The notes beneath the pieces are model-generated. The model did no database searches, was not told the origin of the DNA, and worked only from the letters and a program-made list of their open reading frames with translations. Positions 1-12,700 of a stretch of DNA of 64,000 nucleotides are shown here, one piece after another (the stretch's first letter is position 1; every line of letters begins with the position of its first letter). The stretch comes from Phytohabitans flavus. GTDB lineage: Bacteria; Actinomycetota; Actinomycetes; Mycobacteriales; Micromonosporaceae. Both the position numbers and the translations under genes were made by a program. The stretch covers positions 914,001 to 978,000 of the forward strand of contig NZ_AP022870.1 in assembly GCF_011764545.1 (NCBI RefSeq). Reading direction: 5' to 3'.

Positions 1-660
1 CTCACCACGGGGTGGGCGAACGTGGTTCCGGCCCGTCTCGACGTGGCGGGGATCCGGGCCCAGGCCGGTGCGACGGTTCCGGCGCTGCTGCGTGGGCTGA
101 TCAAACCGGCCCGGCGCGCCGCGACCACGGTCGCCGTGGACACCGACAGCCTGGCCGGGCAGCTGGCCCGGCTCAGCCCGGCTCAGCAGCGGGAGCAACT
201 GCTGACGGTGGTGCGTACGCACACCGCCGCGATCCTGGGTCACGCTGGCCCGGACACGGTGCCGCCGGAGCAGTCGTTCAGCAACCTGGGGCTGGACTCG
301 CTGACCGCTGTCGAGCTGCGCAACGCGCTCAACAGCACCACCGGGCAGCGGCTGCCCGCCACGCTGATCTTCGACTACCCAAACCCGGCCACCCTCGCCG
401 AATACCTGTTCGGCGCGATGGTCTCCGACGGCGCGCTGTCGTCGGCGTCGATCCTCGAAGAGCTCGACCGGCTGGAGGGCGTACTCGTCTCCTCGGCGGC
501 CACCGACGCCGAACGCGCCCAGATCACCGTGCGGCTCCAGTCGCTGGTCATGAAGTGGGGCGAAACGCAGAGCACGGCCGGCGAAGCACCGGCACAGCTT
601 CAGGTCACGACGGACGACGAGCTCTTCGCCTTCATCGACAAGGATCTCGGGGTCTCGTGA
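1..660 (+). CDS. Type I PKS, 3' end only (KR tail, ACP, C-terminal docking domain)
   Basis: This is the C-terminal end of a modular polyketide synthase that begins upstream of the window; the frame is open from base 1 and stops with TGA at 658-660. The first ~35 codons are the end of a ketoreductase domain. An acyl carrier protein follows at about 196-415, with the phosphopantetheine serine in [12 protein letters not shown] (Ser codon 298-300). The last ~75 residues form a C-terminal docking domain: a helix near [12 protein letters not shown], then an acidic end ([13 protein letters not shown]) that should bind the N-terminal coiled coil of the next synthase at 704. Bases 1-415 are roughly 92% identical by eye to 25675-26090, the KR-ACP end of another module, so they share a recent origin. 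Function in chain elongation is certain; which module this is cannot be told. Confidence 0.93.
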   Translation, partial: LTTGWANVVPARLDVAGIRAQAGATVPALLRGLIKPARRAATTVAVDTDSLAGQLARLSPAQQREQLLTVVRTHTAAILGHAGPDTVPPEQSFSNLGLDSLTAVELRNALNSTTGQRLPATLIFDYPNPATLAEYLFGAMVSDGALSSASILEELDRLEGVLVSSAATDAERAQITVRLQSLVMKWGETQSTAGEAPAQLQVTTDDELFAFIDKDLGVS

Positions 661-703
661 TGCACGCAGGAATCGGACCGCGACTCGACTGTGGAGCCCG
701 CGC

Positions 704-3700
704 ATGAATAACGAAGACAAACTCCGGGACTATCTACACCGCGTAACGGTCGACCTGCAGAAGACACGGCAGCGCCTCATCGAGGTGGAGTCGAAGGACC
801 AGGAACCGATCGCGATCGTCGGGATGAGCTGCCACTACCCGGGTGGTGTCAGCTCGCCCGACGAGCTCTGGAAGCTCGTCGCGGACGGCGTCGACGGCGT
901 CGGCGCGTTTCCCACCGACCGAGGCTGGCGCACCGACGGGCTCTTCGACGCCGGTCCGGACAGCTCCGGCACCAGCCTCGCCCGCGAGGGTGGCTTCGTC
1001 CACACCGCGTCGCAGTTCGACACCGGGTTCTTCGGCATCAGCCCGCGCGAGGCGCTCGCCACCGACCCGCAGCAGCGGCTGCTGCTCGAAGCCACCTGGG
1101 AAGCGTTCGAAAACGCCGGTATCGACCCGCAGATCCTGCACGGCAGCCAGACCGGCGTCTTCATCGGCTCCGGCAGCCAGGACTACTCGGTGCTCACCGC
1201 CGCGAACCCCGGCAGCGTCGAGGGGTACGCCATGACCGGCCTGGCCAGCAGCGTCATGTCGGGCCGCATCTCGTACACGCTGGGTCTGGAAGGGCCGTCG
1301 CTGACCGTCGACACCGCGTGCTCGTCGTCGCTGGTCGCGCTCCACCTCGCCGCCCACGCGCTGCGGCAGCGCGAGTGCCCGCTCGCCCTCGCCGGCGGCA
1401 TCACGGTCATGGCCACCCCGTCGCTGTTCATCGACTCCAGTCACTTGGGTGCCATCTCGGGCAGCGGGCGCTGCAAGGCGTTCGCCGCGGCCGCCGACGG
1501 CACCGGCTGGGCCGAGGGCGTCGGGCTGCTCGTCCTCGAACGCCTCAGCGACGCGCGCAACAACGGCCACCAGGTGCTCGCTGTGCTCCGCGGCAGCGCC
1601 GTCAACCAGGACGGCGCCAGCAACGGCCTCACCGCCCCAACGGGCCGTCGCAGGAGCGGGTCATCCGGCAGGCCCTCGTCAACGCCCGCATCCCGGCCGC
1701 CGAGGTCGACGTCGTCGAGGCGCACGGCACGGGCACCACGCTGGGCGACCCGATCGAGGCGCGGGCGCTGCTGTCGACGTACGGGCAGGGGCGCGACCCC
1801 GAAAAGCCGCTGTGGCTCGGCTCCATCAAATCGAACATCGGGCACACGCAGGCCGCCGCCGGGGTCGCCGGCATCATCAAGATGGTCATGGCGATGCGGC
1901 ACGCGGTGCTGCCCAAGACGCTGCACGTCGACGAGCCCACCCCGCACGTCGACTGGAGCAGCGGCGCGGTGGCGCTGCTGACCGAGCCGGTCGCGTGGAA
2001 GGCGAACGGCCACCCCCGCCGCGCCGCGGTGTCGTCCTTCGGGGTCAGCGGCACCAACGCCCACGTGATCATCGAGGAGCCGGAGGAGGCGCCCGGCGGC
2101 GAGCCGGGGCCGGGCGTGGCGCCGACGGCCGTACCGTGGCTTGTCTCCGCCCGCAGCGAGCCCGCGCTCCGCGCGCAGGCCGCCCGCCTCGCCGACTTCG
2201 TCTCGGCCGGCGCCGCCGAAATCACCGACATCGGGTACACGCTCGTCACCAACCGCGGCGCCCTTTCGCACCGGGCGGCGGTCGTCGGGGCAGACCTCGA
2301 CTCGCTGGTACGGTCACTGGGCGAACTCGCCGCCGGTGAGCCCGGCCCGGGTGTCGTGGTCGGTCCGGCGCTGGGCAGCGCGAGCGGCAAGGTGGCGTTC
2401 GTCTTCCCCGGCCAGGGCTCCCAGTGGGCGGGCATGGCAGCCGGCCTGCTCGCCGACTCGCCGGTGTTCGCGGCGTCGATCGACGAGTGCGCGGCGGCAC
2501 TGGCGCCGTTCGTCGACTGGGACCTGCGCGCGGCGCTCGCCGACCCGGCGATGCTCGATCGGGTCGACGTCGTGCAGCCGGCGCTCTTCGCGGTCATGGT
2601 GTCGCTGGCCGCCGTGTGGCGCCACCACGGCGTGCACCCCGACGCCGTCGTCGGTCACTCTCAGGGCGAGATCGCCGCCGCGTACGTGGCCGGCGCACTG
2701 TCGCTTGAGGACGCCGCGCGGGTCGTGGCGCTGCGGTCGAAGGCACTCGTCGCGCTCGCCGGCGCGGGTGCCATGCTGTCGGTCGCCGCGCCCGTCGACG
2801 ACGTCCGGTCCTGGTTGGACGGACACGACGAGGTCGCCATCGCGGCCGTCAACGGACCCTCGTCGGTGGTCGTCGCCGGTGCCACGGCAGCGGTGGAGGC
2901 GTTTCAGGAGACGCTGACCGTACGCACCAAGCGAATCGCCGTCGACTACGCCTCCCACTCACCCCAGGTCGAGGCGATCGCCGCCGAGCTGGCCACCCTG
3001 CTCGCCGCCGTGCGGCCCCGCCAGGCCGAGGTGGCCTGGTACTCCACTGTGGAGAGCCGGTGGATAGACGGGACTGGGGCGGACGCGGACTACTGGTACC
3101 GCAACCTGCGCAACACCGTCTGGTTCGCGCCGGCGACCGAGGCGCTGCTCGGCGAGGGCTTCCGGGCGTTCGTGGAGGCCAGCGCCCACCCCGTGCTGAC
3201 CACCGGCATCCAGGAGAGCGTCGACGCCTCCGGGGCCACCGCGCTCGTCACCGGCACGCTGCGCCGCGACGAGGGTGGCGCCGACCGCCTGCTCACCTCC
3301 CTCGGCGCCGCGCACGTACACGGCATCCCCGTCGACTGGGCCACCGTCTTCGCCCCTGGCAACCCCGCCGGGTCGACCTGCCCACGTACGCCTTCCAGCG
3401 CACCCGCTACTGGCTCGAACCCCGGCCGCCGCCCCCGGTGACGTCACCGCCGCCGGCCTCAGCGCAGCCGGGCACCCGCTGCTCGGCGCCGCGGTACGAC
3501 TCGCGAACGCCGACAGCGTCGTCCTCACCGGCCGCCTCTCGGTCAGCTCCCACCCGTGGCTCGCCGACCACACCGTCGACGGCACCGTGGTCGTACCCGC
3601 CTCGGCCTTCGCCGAGTGGGCGATCCGCGCCGGCGACGAGGTCGGCTGTGAGACGGTCAGCGACCTCGTGCTGCACACCCCGCTCGCCCTCCCGCCGCAC

Positions 3701-6700
3701 GGTGGCGTCCAAGTGCAGGTCACCGTTTCCGCGGGCGAGGGCGGGCGCCGCGACGTCGGCGTCTACGCCCGCGACGAGGACGGGACGACCGAGTGGCGGC
3801 AGCTGGCCGGCGGCACGCTGACCTCCGCCGCGGAACCGGCCGCTGGCGACCTGCGCGCCTGGCCGCCGCCCGGCGCGGAGATCGTGCCCACCGACGACTG
3901 GTACGCCCGCACCGGCCCGTCCGGCGTCGACCACGGCCCCGCCTTCCAGGGCATCCAAGCGGTGTGGCGGCGCGACGACGACGTGTACGCGGAGGTCGCG
4001 CTCCCCGAGACCGTGCACGGCGACGCCGCCCACTTCGGCCTCCACCCCGCCCTGCTCGACGCCGCCACGCAGGCCGCCGGCGCCGGCCTCGACGCCGAAG
4101 GTGTGCCCACCGAGTGGCGCGGCATCCGCCTGTACGGGACCGGTGCGGCGGCGCTGCGGATCCGGCTCACCCTCCGTCCAGATGGGACGTTGGCGCTCCT
4201 CGCCGCCGACCACACCGGCGTCCCGGTCGCCACCGTCGAAGCGCTGACCCTGCGCCCGATCGCGGTCGAGCAGCTCGAGTCCGGTGCGCGCCGGGCGACC
4301 GGCCTGATGCACCAGGTCGACTGGGTCGCCGTGCCGCTGCCGGAAAACGGCGTCGGCTCGTACCCGGAGATCGGCGAGACCGGCGAGGAGGGTGAGGCGC
4401 CTGCGGCGGTCGTCTATCGCGTGCCCGGCGCGGATCCCGCCGCCGACCTGCCGGCCGAGGTGCGGCGGGTGACCGGCGCGGTCCTGGGCCAGCTGAGCGA
4501 CTGGCTCGCCGATCCCGGCTCGGAAGAGACCCAGCTCGCCGTCGTCACCCGCGGCGCCGGGCCGGAGGGAGCCGACCCGGCCGCCGCGGCGGTGTGGGGC
4601 CTCGTCTCCTCGGCGCAGGCCGAAAACCCCGGCCGGCTTGTGCTTGTCGACATCGACGCGGCAGCCGGCGACGCGCTCGTCGCCGCGGCGGTCGCCTCCG
4701 GCGAACCGCAACTCGCGCTCCGCGACGGCGCCGCCCTGGCGCCGCGACTCGCGCCCGCCGCCACACCCACCGACCAGACACCACAATGGACCGACGAGGG
4801 TACGGTGCTCGTCACCGGCGGCACCGGCGGTCTGGGCCGGCTCATCGCCCGCCACCTGGTCAACCGGCACGGCGTGCGCGACCTCATCCTCGCCAGCCGC
4901 TCCGGGCCGGATGCGCCAGGCATCGCCGACCTCGTCGCCGAGCTCGGCGAAGCGGGTGCCCGGGTCGCGGCGGTCCGGTGCGACGTGGCCGACCGTGGCG
5001 CCCTCGCCGGCCTCATCGCCGCCATCCCGGCCGAACGTCCGCTGACCGGTGTGGTGCACGCCGCCGGTGTGCTCAACGACGGCATGATCACCTCCCTCAC
5101 CGGCGAGCGCCTGGACAGCGTCTACCGCTCCAAGGTGGACGGTGCCTGGCACCTGCACGAGCTGACCCGCGACCTGCCGGTCACCGCGTTCGTCCTGTTC
5201 TCCGCGTTCGCCGGGCTCGCCGGCGGGCCGGGGCAGGCCAACTACGCCGCCGCCAACGCCGCCGTCAACGCGATCGCCCAGCGCCGCCGCGACGAGGGAC
5301 TGCCCGCGGTCGCGCTCGCCTGGGGCCTCTGGGACGAGCCGGCCGGCATGGGCGGCCGGCTCGGCGAGGCCGGTCGCCGCCGGATGACCCGCGGTGGCCT
5401 CGATCCCCTCACCGCCGGCGAAGCTCTGGCCCTGCTCGACACCGCCACCGCCACCGCCACCGGCACCGCGCTGCTCGTACCCGCCGCCGTCAACCCGGCC
5501 ACCATCCGCGCCGCCGCCGGCCCCGTGCCGTTCCTCTACCGCGGCCTAGTGGGCGGCACCGGGCGGCGCACCGTCCACGGTGGAGCAGAGGTCGCCGGCT
5601 CCACCTTCGCCGATCGTCTCGCCCGGATGCCCCGCCCCGAGCAGGAGCGCTTCCTGCTCGATCTGGTACGCGGCCGGGCCGCCGCCGTGCTCGGGTACGC
5701 GACCGGCGCCGACCTCGCACCCGAGCGGGCGTTCAACGAGCTCGGCTTCGACTCGATGACCGCGGTCGAGCTGCGCAACCGGCTCACCGAGGCCACCGGA
5801 CAGCGGCTGCCCACCACCGCCGTCTTCGACTACCCCAACCCGGCCGCGCTTGCCGGCTACCTGCGCGAGAAGCTGGTCGGCGCCCGGCGGGAAGTCGTCG
5901 TACACACCGCGGTGGCCGCCGACGAGCCCATCGCGATCGTCGGCATGAGCTGCCGGCTCCCCGGCGGCGTCAGCTCACCCGCCGACCTGTGGCAGATGCT
6001 CGTCGCTGGCGCCGACGGCCTCTCCGGCTTCCCGGACGACCGGGGCTGGGACACCTCCCGCCTGCTCGGCGGCAACTCGGCCCAGGGCGGTCTCTCCCAG
6101 ACCGTGCAGGGCGGCTTCCTGCACGACGCGGTCGAGTTCGACCCGGCCTTCTTCGGCATCAGCCCCCGCGAGGCCCTGGCCATGGACCCGCAGCAGCGGC
6201 TGCTGCTGGAAGCCTCGTGGGAGGCGTTCGAGCGGGCCGGGATCGACATCGGCCGGCTCAAGGGCAGCCCCACCGGCGTGTTCGTCGGCGCGGGCGCCAC
6301 CGACTACACGGCGCTGCTCGCCACCGACCCGAGCAGCTTCGAGGGATACGTGCTGACCGGCAACGTCGCCAGCGTCGTCTCGGGCCGGATCGCGTACACG
6401 TTCGGCCTGGAGGGGCCGGCGGTCACCGTGGACACGGCGTGCTCGTCGTCGCTGGTGGCGCTCCACCTGGCGGCGCAGGCGCTGCGTCTGGGCGAGTGTG
6501 ATCTGGCGCTGGCCGGTGGTGTGACGGTGATGTCGACGCCGGGTGCGTTCGTGGAGTTTTCCCGGCAGGGTGGTCTGGCCTTTGACGGTCGGTGTAAGGC
6601 GTTCGCGGCGGGCGCCGATGGGACGGGTTGGGCCGAGGGTGTCGGTGTGCTGGTGGTGGAGCGGCTGTCGGATGCGCGGGCCAAGGGGCATCATGTGTTG

Positions 6701-9700
6701 GCGGTGCTGCGGGGGAGTGCGGTCAACCAGGACGGTGCCAGCAATGGTTTGACCGCGCCGAATGGTCCGTCGCAGGAGCGGGTGATCCGCCAGGCCCTCG
6801 CCAGTGCGCGGCTAGCCCCGTCCGATGTGGACGCTGTCGAGGCCCACGGGACCGGTACGCGGTTGGGTGATCCGATCGAGGCGCAGGCGTTGCTGGCGAC
6901 GTATGGGCAGGGTCGGGAGCGTCCACTGTGGCTGGGCTCGGTGAAGTCGAACATCGGTCATACACAGGCGGCGGCCGGGGTGGCCGGTGTGATCAAGATG
7001 GTGATGGCGATGCGGCACGGTGTCCTGCCGCGCACCCTCCACGTGGACGCGCCGACGCCTGAGGTGGACTGGTCGGCCGGAAGCGTCGAGTTGTTGACCG
7101 AGCCGGTGCGGTGGGAGGCGAACGGGCATCCGCGCCGAGCGGGGGTGTCGTCGTTCGGGGTCAGTGGCACGAACGCGCACGTGATCGTCGAGGAGGGCGA
7201 TGCCCCTTCCGTCGATATCGTGGACGATCCGGCGCCGGTGGTGCCGTGGCTGGTGTCGGGCAAGACCGAGTCGGCGCTGCTGGCTCAGGCTTCGCGGCTG
7301 GCGTCGTTCGTTGCCGATGCGGGTGTGCGGCCCGTGGATGTGGCGTACACGTTGGCGACCGGCCGGACCCGCTTCGAACATCGGGCCTTCGCGGTCGGCT
7401 CCACAGCGGAGGGCCTGAGGTTTTCCACGGGTGTCACGCCGGGCGCCGGTCGCTTGGCTGTGGTGTTCACCGGTCAGGGTTCGCAGCGGCTCGGTATGGG
7501 CCGGCAGCTGCACGGTGTGCTGCCGGCGTTCACCACCAAGTTCGACGAGGTGTGCGCCGCGTTCGACGGTCTGCTGCCGCGCCCGCTGGCGGAGGTGATG
7601 TGGTCCGACGCCGACGCGTTGGGCCAAACGTTGTATGCCCAACCGGCCATTTTCGCGGTCGAGGTGGCCCTGTTCGCCCAGTTCGAGGCATGGGGTGTGA
7701 CCCCGATTTCGTGGCCGGTCATTCGATCGGTCAGATCGCGGCGTCCTATGTGTCCGGTGTCTTCGACCTCGCGGATGCGGCCCGTCTGGTGGCAGCGCGT
7801 TCGTCGTTGATGCAGGCGCTGCCGTCCGGCGGAGCGATGCTCGCGGTCCGCGCCACTGAGGCCGAGGTGTTGCCGCATTTGACCGACCTGGTGAGCGTGG
7901 CGGCGGTGAACGGGCCCACGTCGGTCGTCGTGGCCGGCGATGCCGCACAGATCGACGCCCTCGAATCCCGTTGGAGGGGTGAGGGTCGGCAGGTTAAGCG
8001 GTTGACGGTCTCGCACGCTTTCCACTCGCCGTTGATGGATCCGATGCTGGATGACTTCGCCGCCGCGTTGGCCGGCGTCACGTTCCGGGAGCCGTTGCTG
8101 CCGTTCGCGGAGCCGGTGGACACTGCCGACTACTGGGTGCGGCATGTGCGGCAGCCGGTTCGTTTCGCTGACACGGTCTCGTGGCTGGTTGGGCAGGGTG
8201 TGGGCACGTTCCTGGAGCTCGGGCCCGAGGGTGTGTTGACCGCGTTGATCCCGGAGTCGAGCCAGGATGCCGTCGCGGTCGCGTCGCTGCGCGGGGATCG
8301 GAACGAGGTCGAGGCCGCCGTCACCGCGTTGGCCGGGCTGCACAGTCATGGCGTCGAGGTCGACTGGGAGGCGTTCTTCGGCCCGTGGCAGCCCCGGATC
8401 GTCGACGTGCCCACGTACGCGTTCCAGCACTCCCGCTTCTGGATCGACGTGACCCGTCCAGCGGGAGGGCTGGACGTGGTGGACTCGCGGTTCTGGGAGC
8501 TGGTCGGCCGGGGTGAGATGGAGCCGCTGGCCCTGGAGCTGGGCGTGCCCGCCGACTCGGAGGCCCTGCGCGAGCTGGTGCCAGCGCTCGTCTCATGGCG
8601 TGAGCGGGACACCCGCAAGGCGGTGATCGACGGCTGGCGGTACGAGATCGCCTGGAAGCCCTGGACACCGGCGGCTGCGCCCGCTCGCCTCGAAGGCCGG
8701 TGGCTTGTCGCCGGCGACCCGGCAGCGGTCGAGCACCTGGCTGCTGCCGGCGCGGAGGTCGTGCGTGTCGAGGGTGATCTGACCGACCGGGATGCCCTTA
8801 CCGCACAGCTCGGCCCCTGTACGGGTGTGGTGTACGCCGGTAGTGACCCGCGTGCGGTGTTAGTGCTGGCTCAGGCGCTTGGTGAGGCCGGTGTAGACGC
8901 TCCACTGTGGCTTCTCACGAGTGGGGCGGTGTGGACTGACGACTCCGATCGGGACGTGGACGCTGAAGCTGCGCAAGTGTGGGGTCTTGGCCGGGTCATC
9001 GGGCTGGAGGCGGCGGGCCGGTGGGGTGGCCTGATCGACGTCCGGGACGCCGCCTGGGATCGGGTGGTCGACATCCTGGCTGGTGCGGGTGTCGAGGACC
9101 AATTCGCCGTCCGGCCGACAGGTGTCTTCGTACGTCGGCTGCGGCACGCCGCGCCTACCCCGACCGCCGTGGAGGAGCTGACCGTCGACGGCACGGTGGT
9201 CGTCACCGGTGGCACCGGTGCCCTCGGCGGTCACGTGGCCCGCTGGCTGGCCGGACGCGGCGCCGAGCGGCTGGTGCTGACCAGCCGCCGTGGCCCGGAC
9301 AGTCCCGGTGTTGCCGAGCTGCGTGAGGAACTGCTCGCCAGTGGCGTCGGCCGGGTCGACGTGGTCGCCTGCGACGTGTCCGACCGCGACGCTCTGGCCG
9401 CGCTGCTGGCGGACATCCAAGACCTGACCGGTGTGGTGCACGCCGCCGGAGCGAGTGACCTGACCCCGCTGGCCGATTGTGGGCTGGAGGAGTTCGACGC
9501 CGTCCTGGCCGCGAAGGTCGACGGCGCCCGTCATCTGGACGAGCTGCTCGCTGACCGGCCGCTGAAGCTGTTCGTGTTGTTCTCGTCGATCGCCGCGATC
9601 TGGGGCAGCGGCGGTCAGGGCGCCTACGCGGCCGCGAACGCCTACCTAGACGCCCTCGCCGCTAACCGGGCCGCCCGCGGCCTCGCGGCGACGTCGGTGG

Positions 9701-12700
9701 CCTGGGGTGCGTGGGCCGGTGACGGGATGGCGGCCGGTGAGACAACCGACTACCTGCGCAAGCGTGGCGTGGTGCCGCTGGACCCGGCCACCGCGATCGC
9801 CGGGCTGCAAGCCAGTGTCGAGGCCGGCTACACCACCACGGTGCTGGCCGGGATGGACTGGGAGCCGTTCGTCGCCGGGTTCACCGCCGCCCGCCCCCGT
9901 CCCCTGCTCGACGACCTGCCCGAGGTCCAAGCCGCCCAAACACAGCCGGACGCGGGTGGCGCGTCGAAGCTGGCCGGACGGTTGGCAGGGCTCGACACCG
10001 TCGCCCAGAACGCCCTCGTCTTGCAGTTGGTGCGTGAGCAAGTGGCTCGAGTGCTCGGGCACGCCGGACCCGACGCCGTCGACCCGGCGGTGGCGTTCAA
10101 CGACATGGGCTTCGACTCGTTGACCGCGGTCGAACTGCGCAACCTGCTGACCGAGACCACCGGCCTACGCCTGCCGGCCACCCTCGTCTTCGACTATCCA
10201 AACGCGGCGGTGCTGGCCGAGTACGTGCTCGGGCAGCTGTCAGGTGCCCGTGCTGAGGTGGTGGTGCATGCCGCGGCAGTGGTGGATGAGCCGATCGCGA
10301 TCGTCGGGATGAGCTGCCGGCTACCTGGTGGTATCGATTCACCGGAGGAGTTCTGGTCGCTGCTGGCCGACGGCGACGTCGCGGTGACCGATTTCCCTGA
10401 TGATCGTGGTTGGGACCTGACGCGGCTGTTCCATGACAACCCCGACCAGCCCGGCACCTCCTACGTGCGGCAGGGCGGATTTGTCTCGGCGGCCCAGTTC
10501 GACCCCGGCTTCTTCGGGATTAGCCCGCGCGAGGCGATGGGGATGGATCCGCAGCAGCGGCTGCTGCTCGAAGCGTGCTGGGAGGCGGTGGAGCAGGCTG
10601 GCCTCGACCCAGCTGGACTGCGTGGTAGCCGTACCGGTGTGTTCGTGGGCGCCGCTTCCACCGACTACACGGCGCTGCTCGCCGGTGGGGATCCGGCGGC
10701 CCTGGAAGGGTATGTGCTGACTGGGAATGTCGGCAGTGTGATTTCTGGTCGGGTGTCGTACACGTTCGGGCTTGAGGGTCCGGCGGTGACGGTGGATACG
10801 GCGTGTTCGTCGTCGTTGGTGGCGTTGCATTTGGCGGCGCAGGCGTTGCGGCAGGGTGAGTGCACGCTGGCGCTGGCCGGTGGTGTGGCAGTGATGTCGA
10901 CACCGGCGACGTTTGTGGAGTTCTCCCGGCAGCGTGGCCTCGCACCGGACGGGTTGTGTAAGTCGTTCGCGGCTGGTGCTGATGGCACAGCGTGGGCTGA
11001 GGGTGTCGGTGTGCTGGTGGTGGAACGGCTGTCGGACGCTCGCCGTAACGGCCACAACATTCTCGCGATCGTGCGAGGTAGCGCGGTCAACCAAGATGGT
11101 GCCAGCAACGGTTTGACCGCGCCGAACGGACCAGCACAGGAGAAAGTGATCCGGCAGGCGCTGGCCAGTGCCGACCTCACCACTGGTGACGTGGACGTGG
11201 TGGAGGCCCACGGCACCGGGACCGTGCTGGGTGACCCGATCGAGGCCCAGGCGTTGCTGGCCACCTACGGGCAAGGCCGGGAACGTCCACTGTGGCTCGG
11301 CTCGGTGAAGTCCAACCTCGGTCACACGCAGGCGGCAGCTGGAGTTACCGGGATCATCAAGACAGTTCTGGCGATGCGGCACGGGATGCTGCCCCGTACG
11401 TTGCACGTGGACGCCCCGACCGGTCAGGTCGACTGGACCGACGGCGCGATCGAACTGCTCACCGAACCCGTCGAGTGGACTCCCAACGGCCGGCCCCGCC
11501 GAGCGGGCATCTCCGCCTTCGGCGTGAGCGGCACCAACGCCCACGTCATCCTGGAAGAAGGCGACACCCCCGAACCCCCACCAGCCGAAGATGTAGCACC
11601 GGTGGTGCCGTGGCTGGTGTCGGCGAAAACCGAGGAGTCGTTGCGGGGCCAGGTCCTTCGTCTGGCTGACTTCGCCGCTGGGTCTGGTGTGCGGCCGGTG
11701 GACGTGGCTTATACGCTCGCGACGGCCCGAGCCCGGTTCGCGCATCGGACGTACGCGGTCGGCTCCACTATGGAAGGTTTGAGGTTTTCGACCGGCGTGA
11801 CAGCGAACCGGTCGGGTCGGCTGGCTGTGGTGTTTACCGGTCAGGGTTCGCAGCGCCTGGGTATGGGCCGACAGCTGCACGGTGTGTTGCCGGTGTTCAC
11901 GGCGAAGTTCGACGAGGTGTGCGCCGCGTTCGACGGTCTGCTGCCGCGCCCGCTGGCGGAGGTGATGTGGTCCGACGCTGACGCGTTGGGTCAGACCCTG
12001 TATGCGCAGCCGGCGATCTTTGCGGTCGAGGTGGCGTTGTTTGCCCAGTTCGAAGCGTGGGGTGTCAGCCCCGACTTCGTGGCCGGTCACTCGATCGGCC
12101 AGATCGCGGCATCCTATGTGTCCGGTGTGTTTTCGTTGGAGGATGCGGCGCGGTTGGTGGCAGCCCGTTCGTCGCTGATGCAGGCACTACCTGCTGGCGG
12201 AGCGATGCTCGCGGTGCGCGCCACCGAGGCCGAGGTCCTGCCGCACCTGACCGACCTGGTGAGCGTGGCGGCGGTAAACGGGCCCACGTCGGTCGTCGTG
12301 GCCGGTGATGCCGCGCAGGTCGAGGCTCTGGAGTCCCGCTGGAAGGGCGAGGGCCGCAAGGTCAAGCGGCTGACGGTTTCGCATGCGTTCCATTCGCCGT
12401 TGATGGATCCGATGCTGGATGACTTCGCTACGGCTTTGGCCGGCGTCACGTTCCGGGAGCCGTTGCTGCCGTTCGCGGAGCCTGTCGAGACCGCCGGCTA
12501 CTGGGTGCGGCATGTGCGGCAGCCGGTTCGTTTCGCTGACACGATCTCGTGGCTGGCTGGGCAGGGGGTCGGCACGTTCCTAGAACTCGGGCCCGAGGGT
12601 GTGTTGACCGCGCTGATCCCCGAGTCGAGCCAGGACGCCGTCGCAGTCGCGTCGCTGCGCGGGGATCGGGACGAAGTCGAGGCCACCGTCACCGCGCTGG

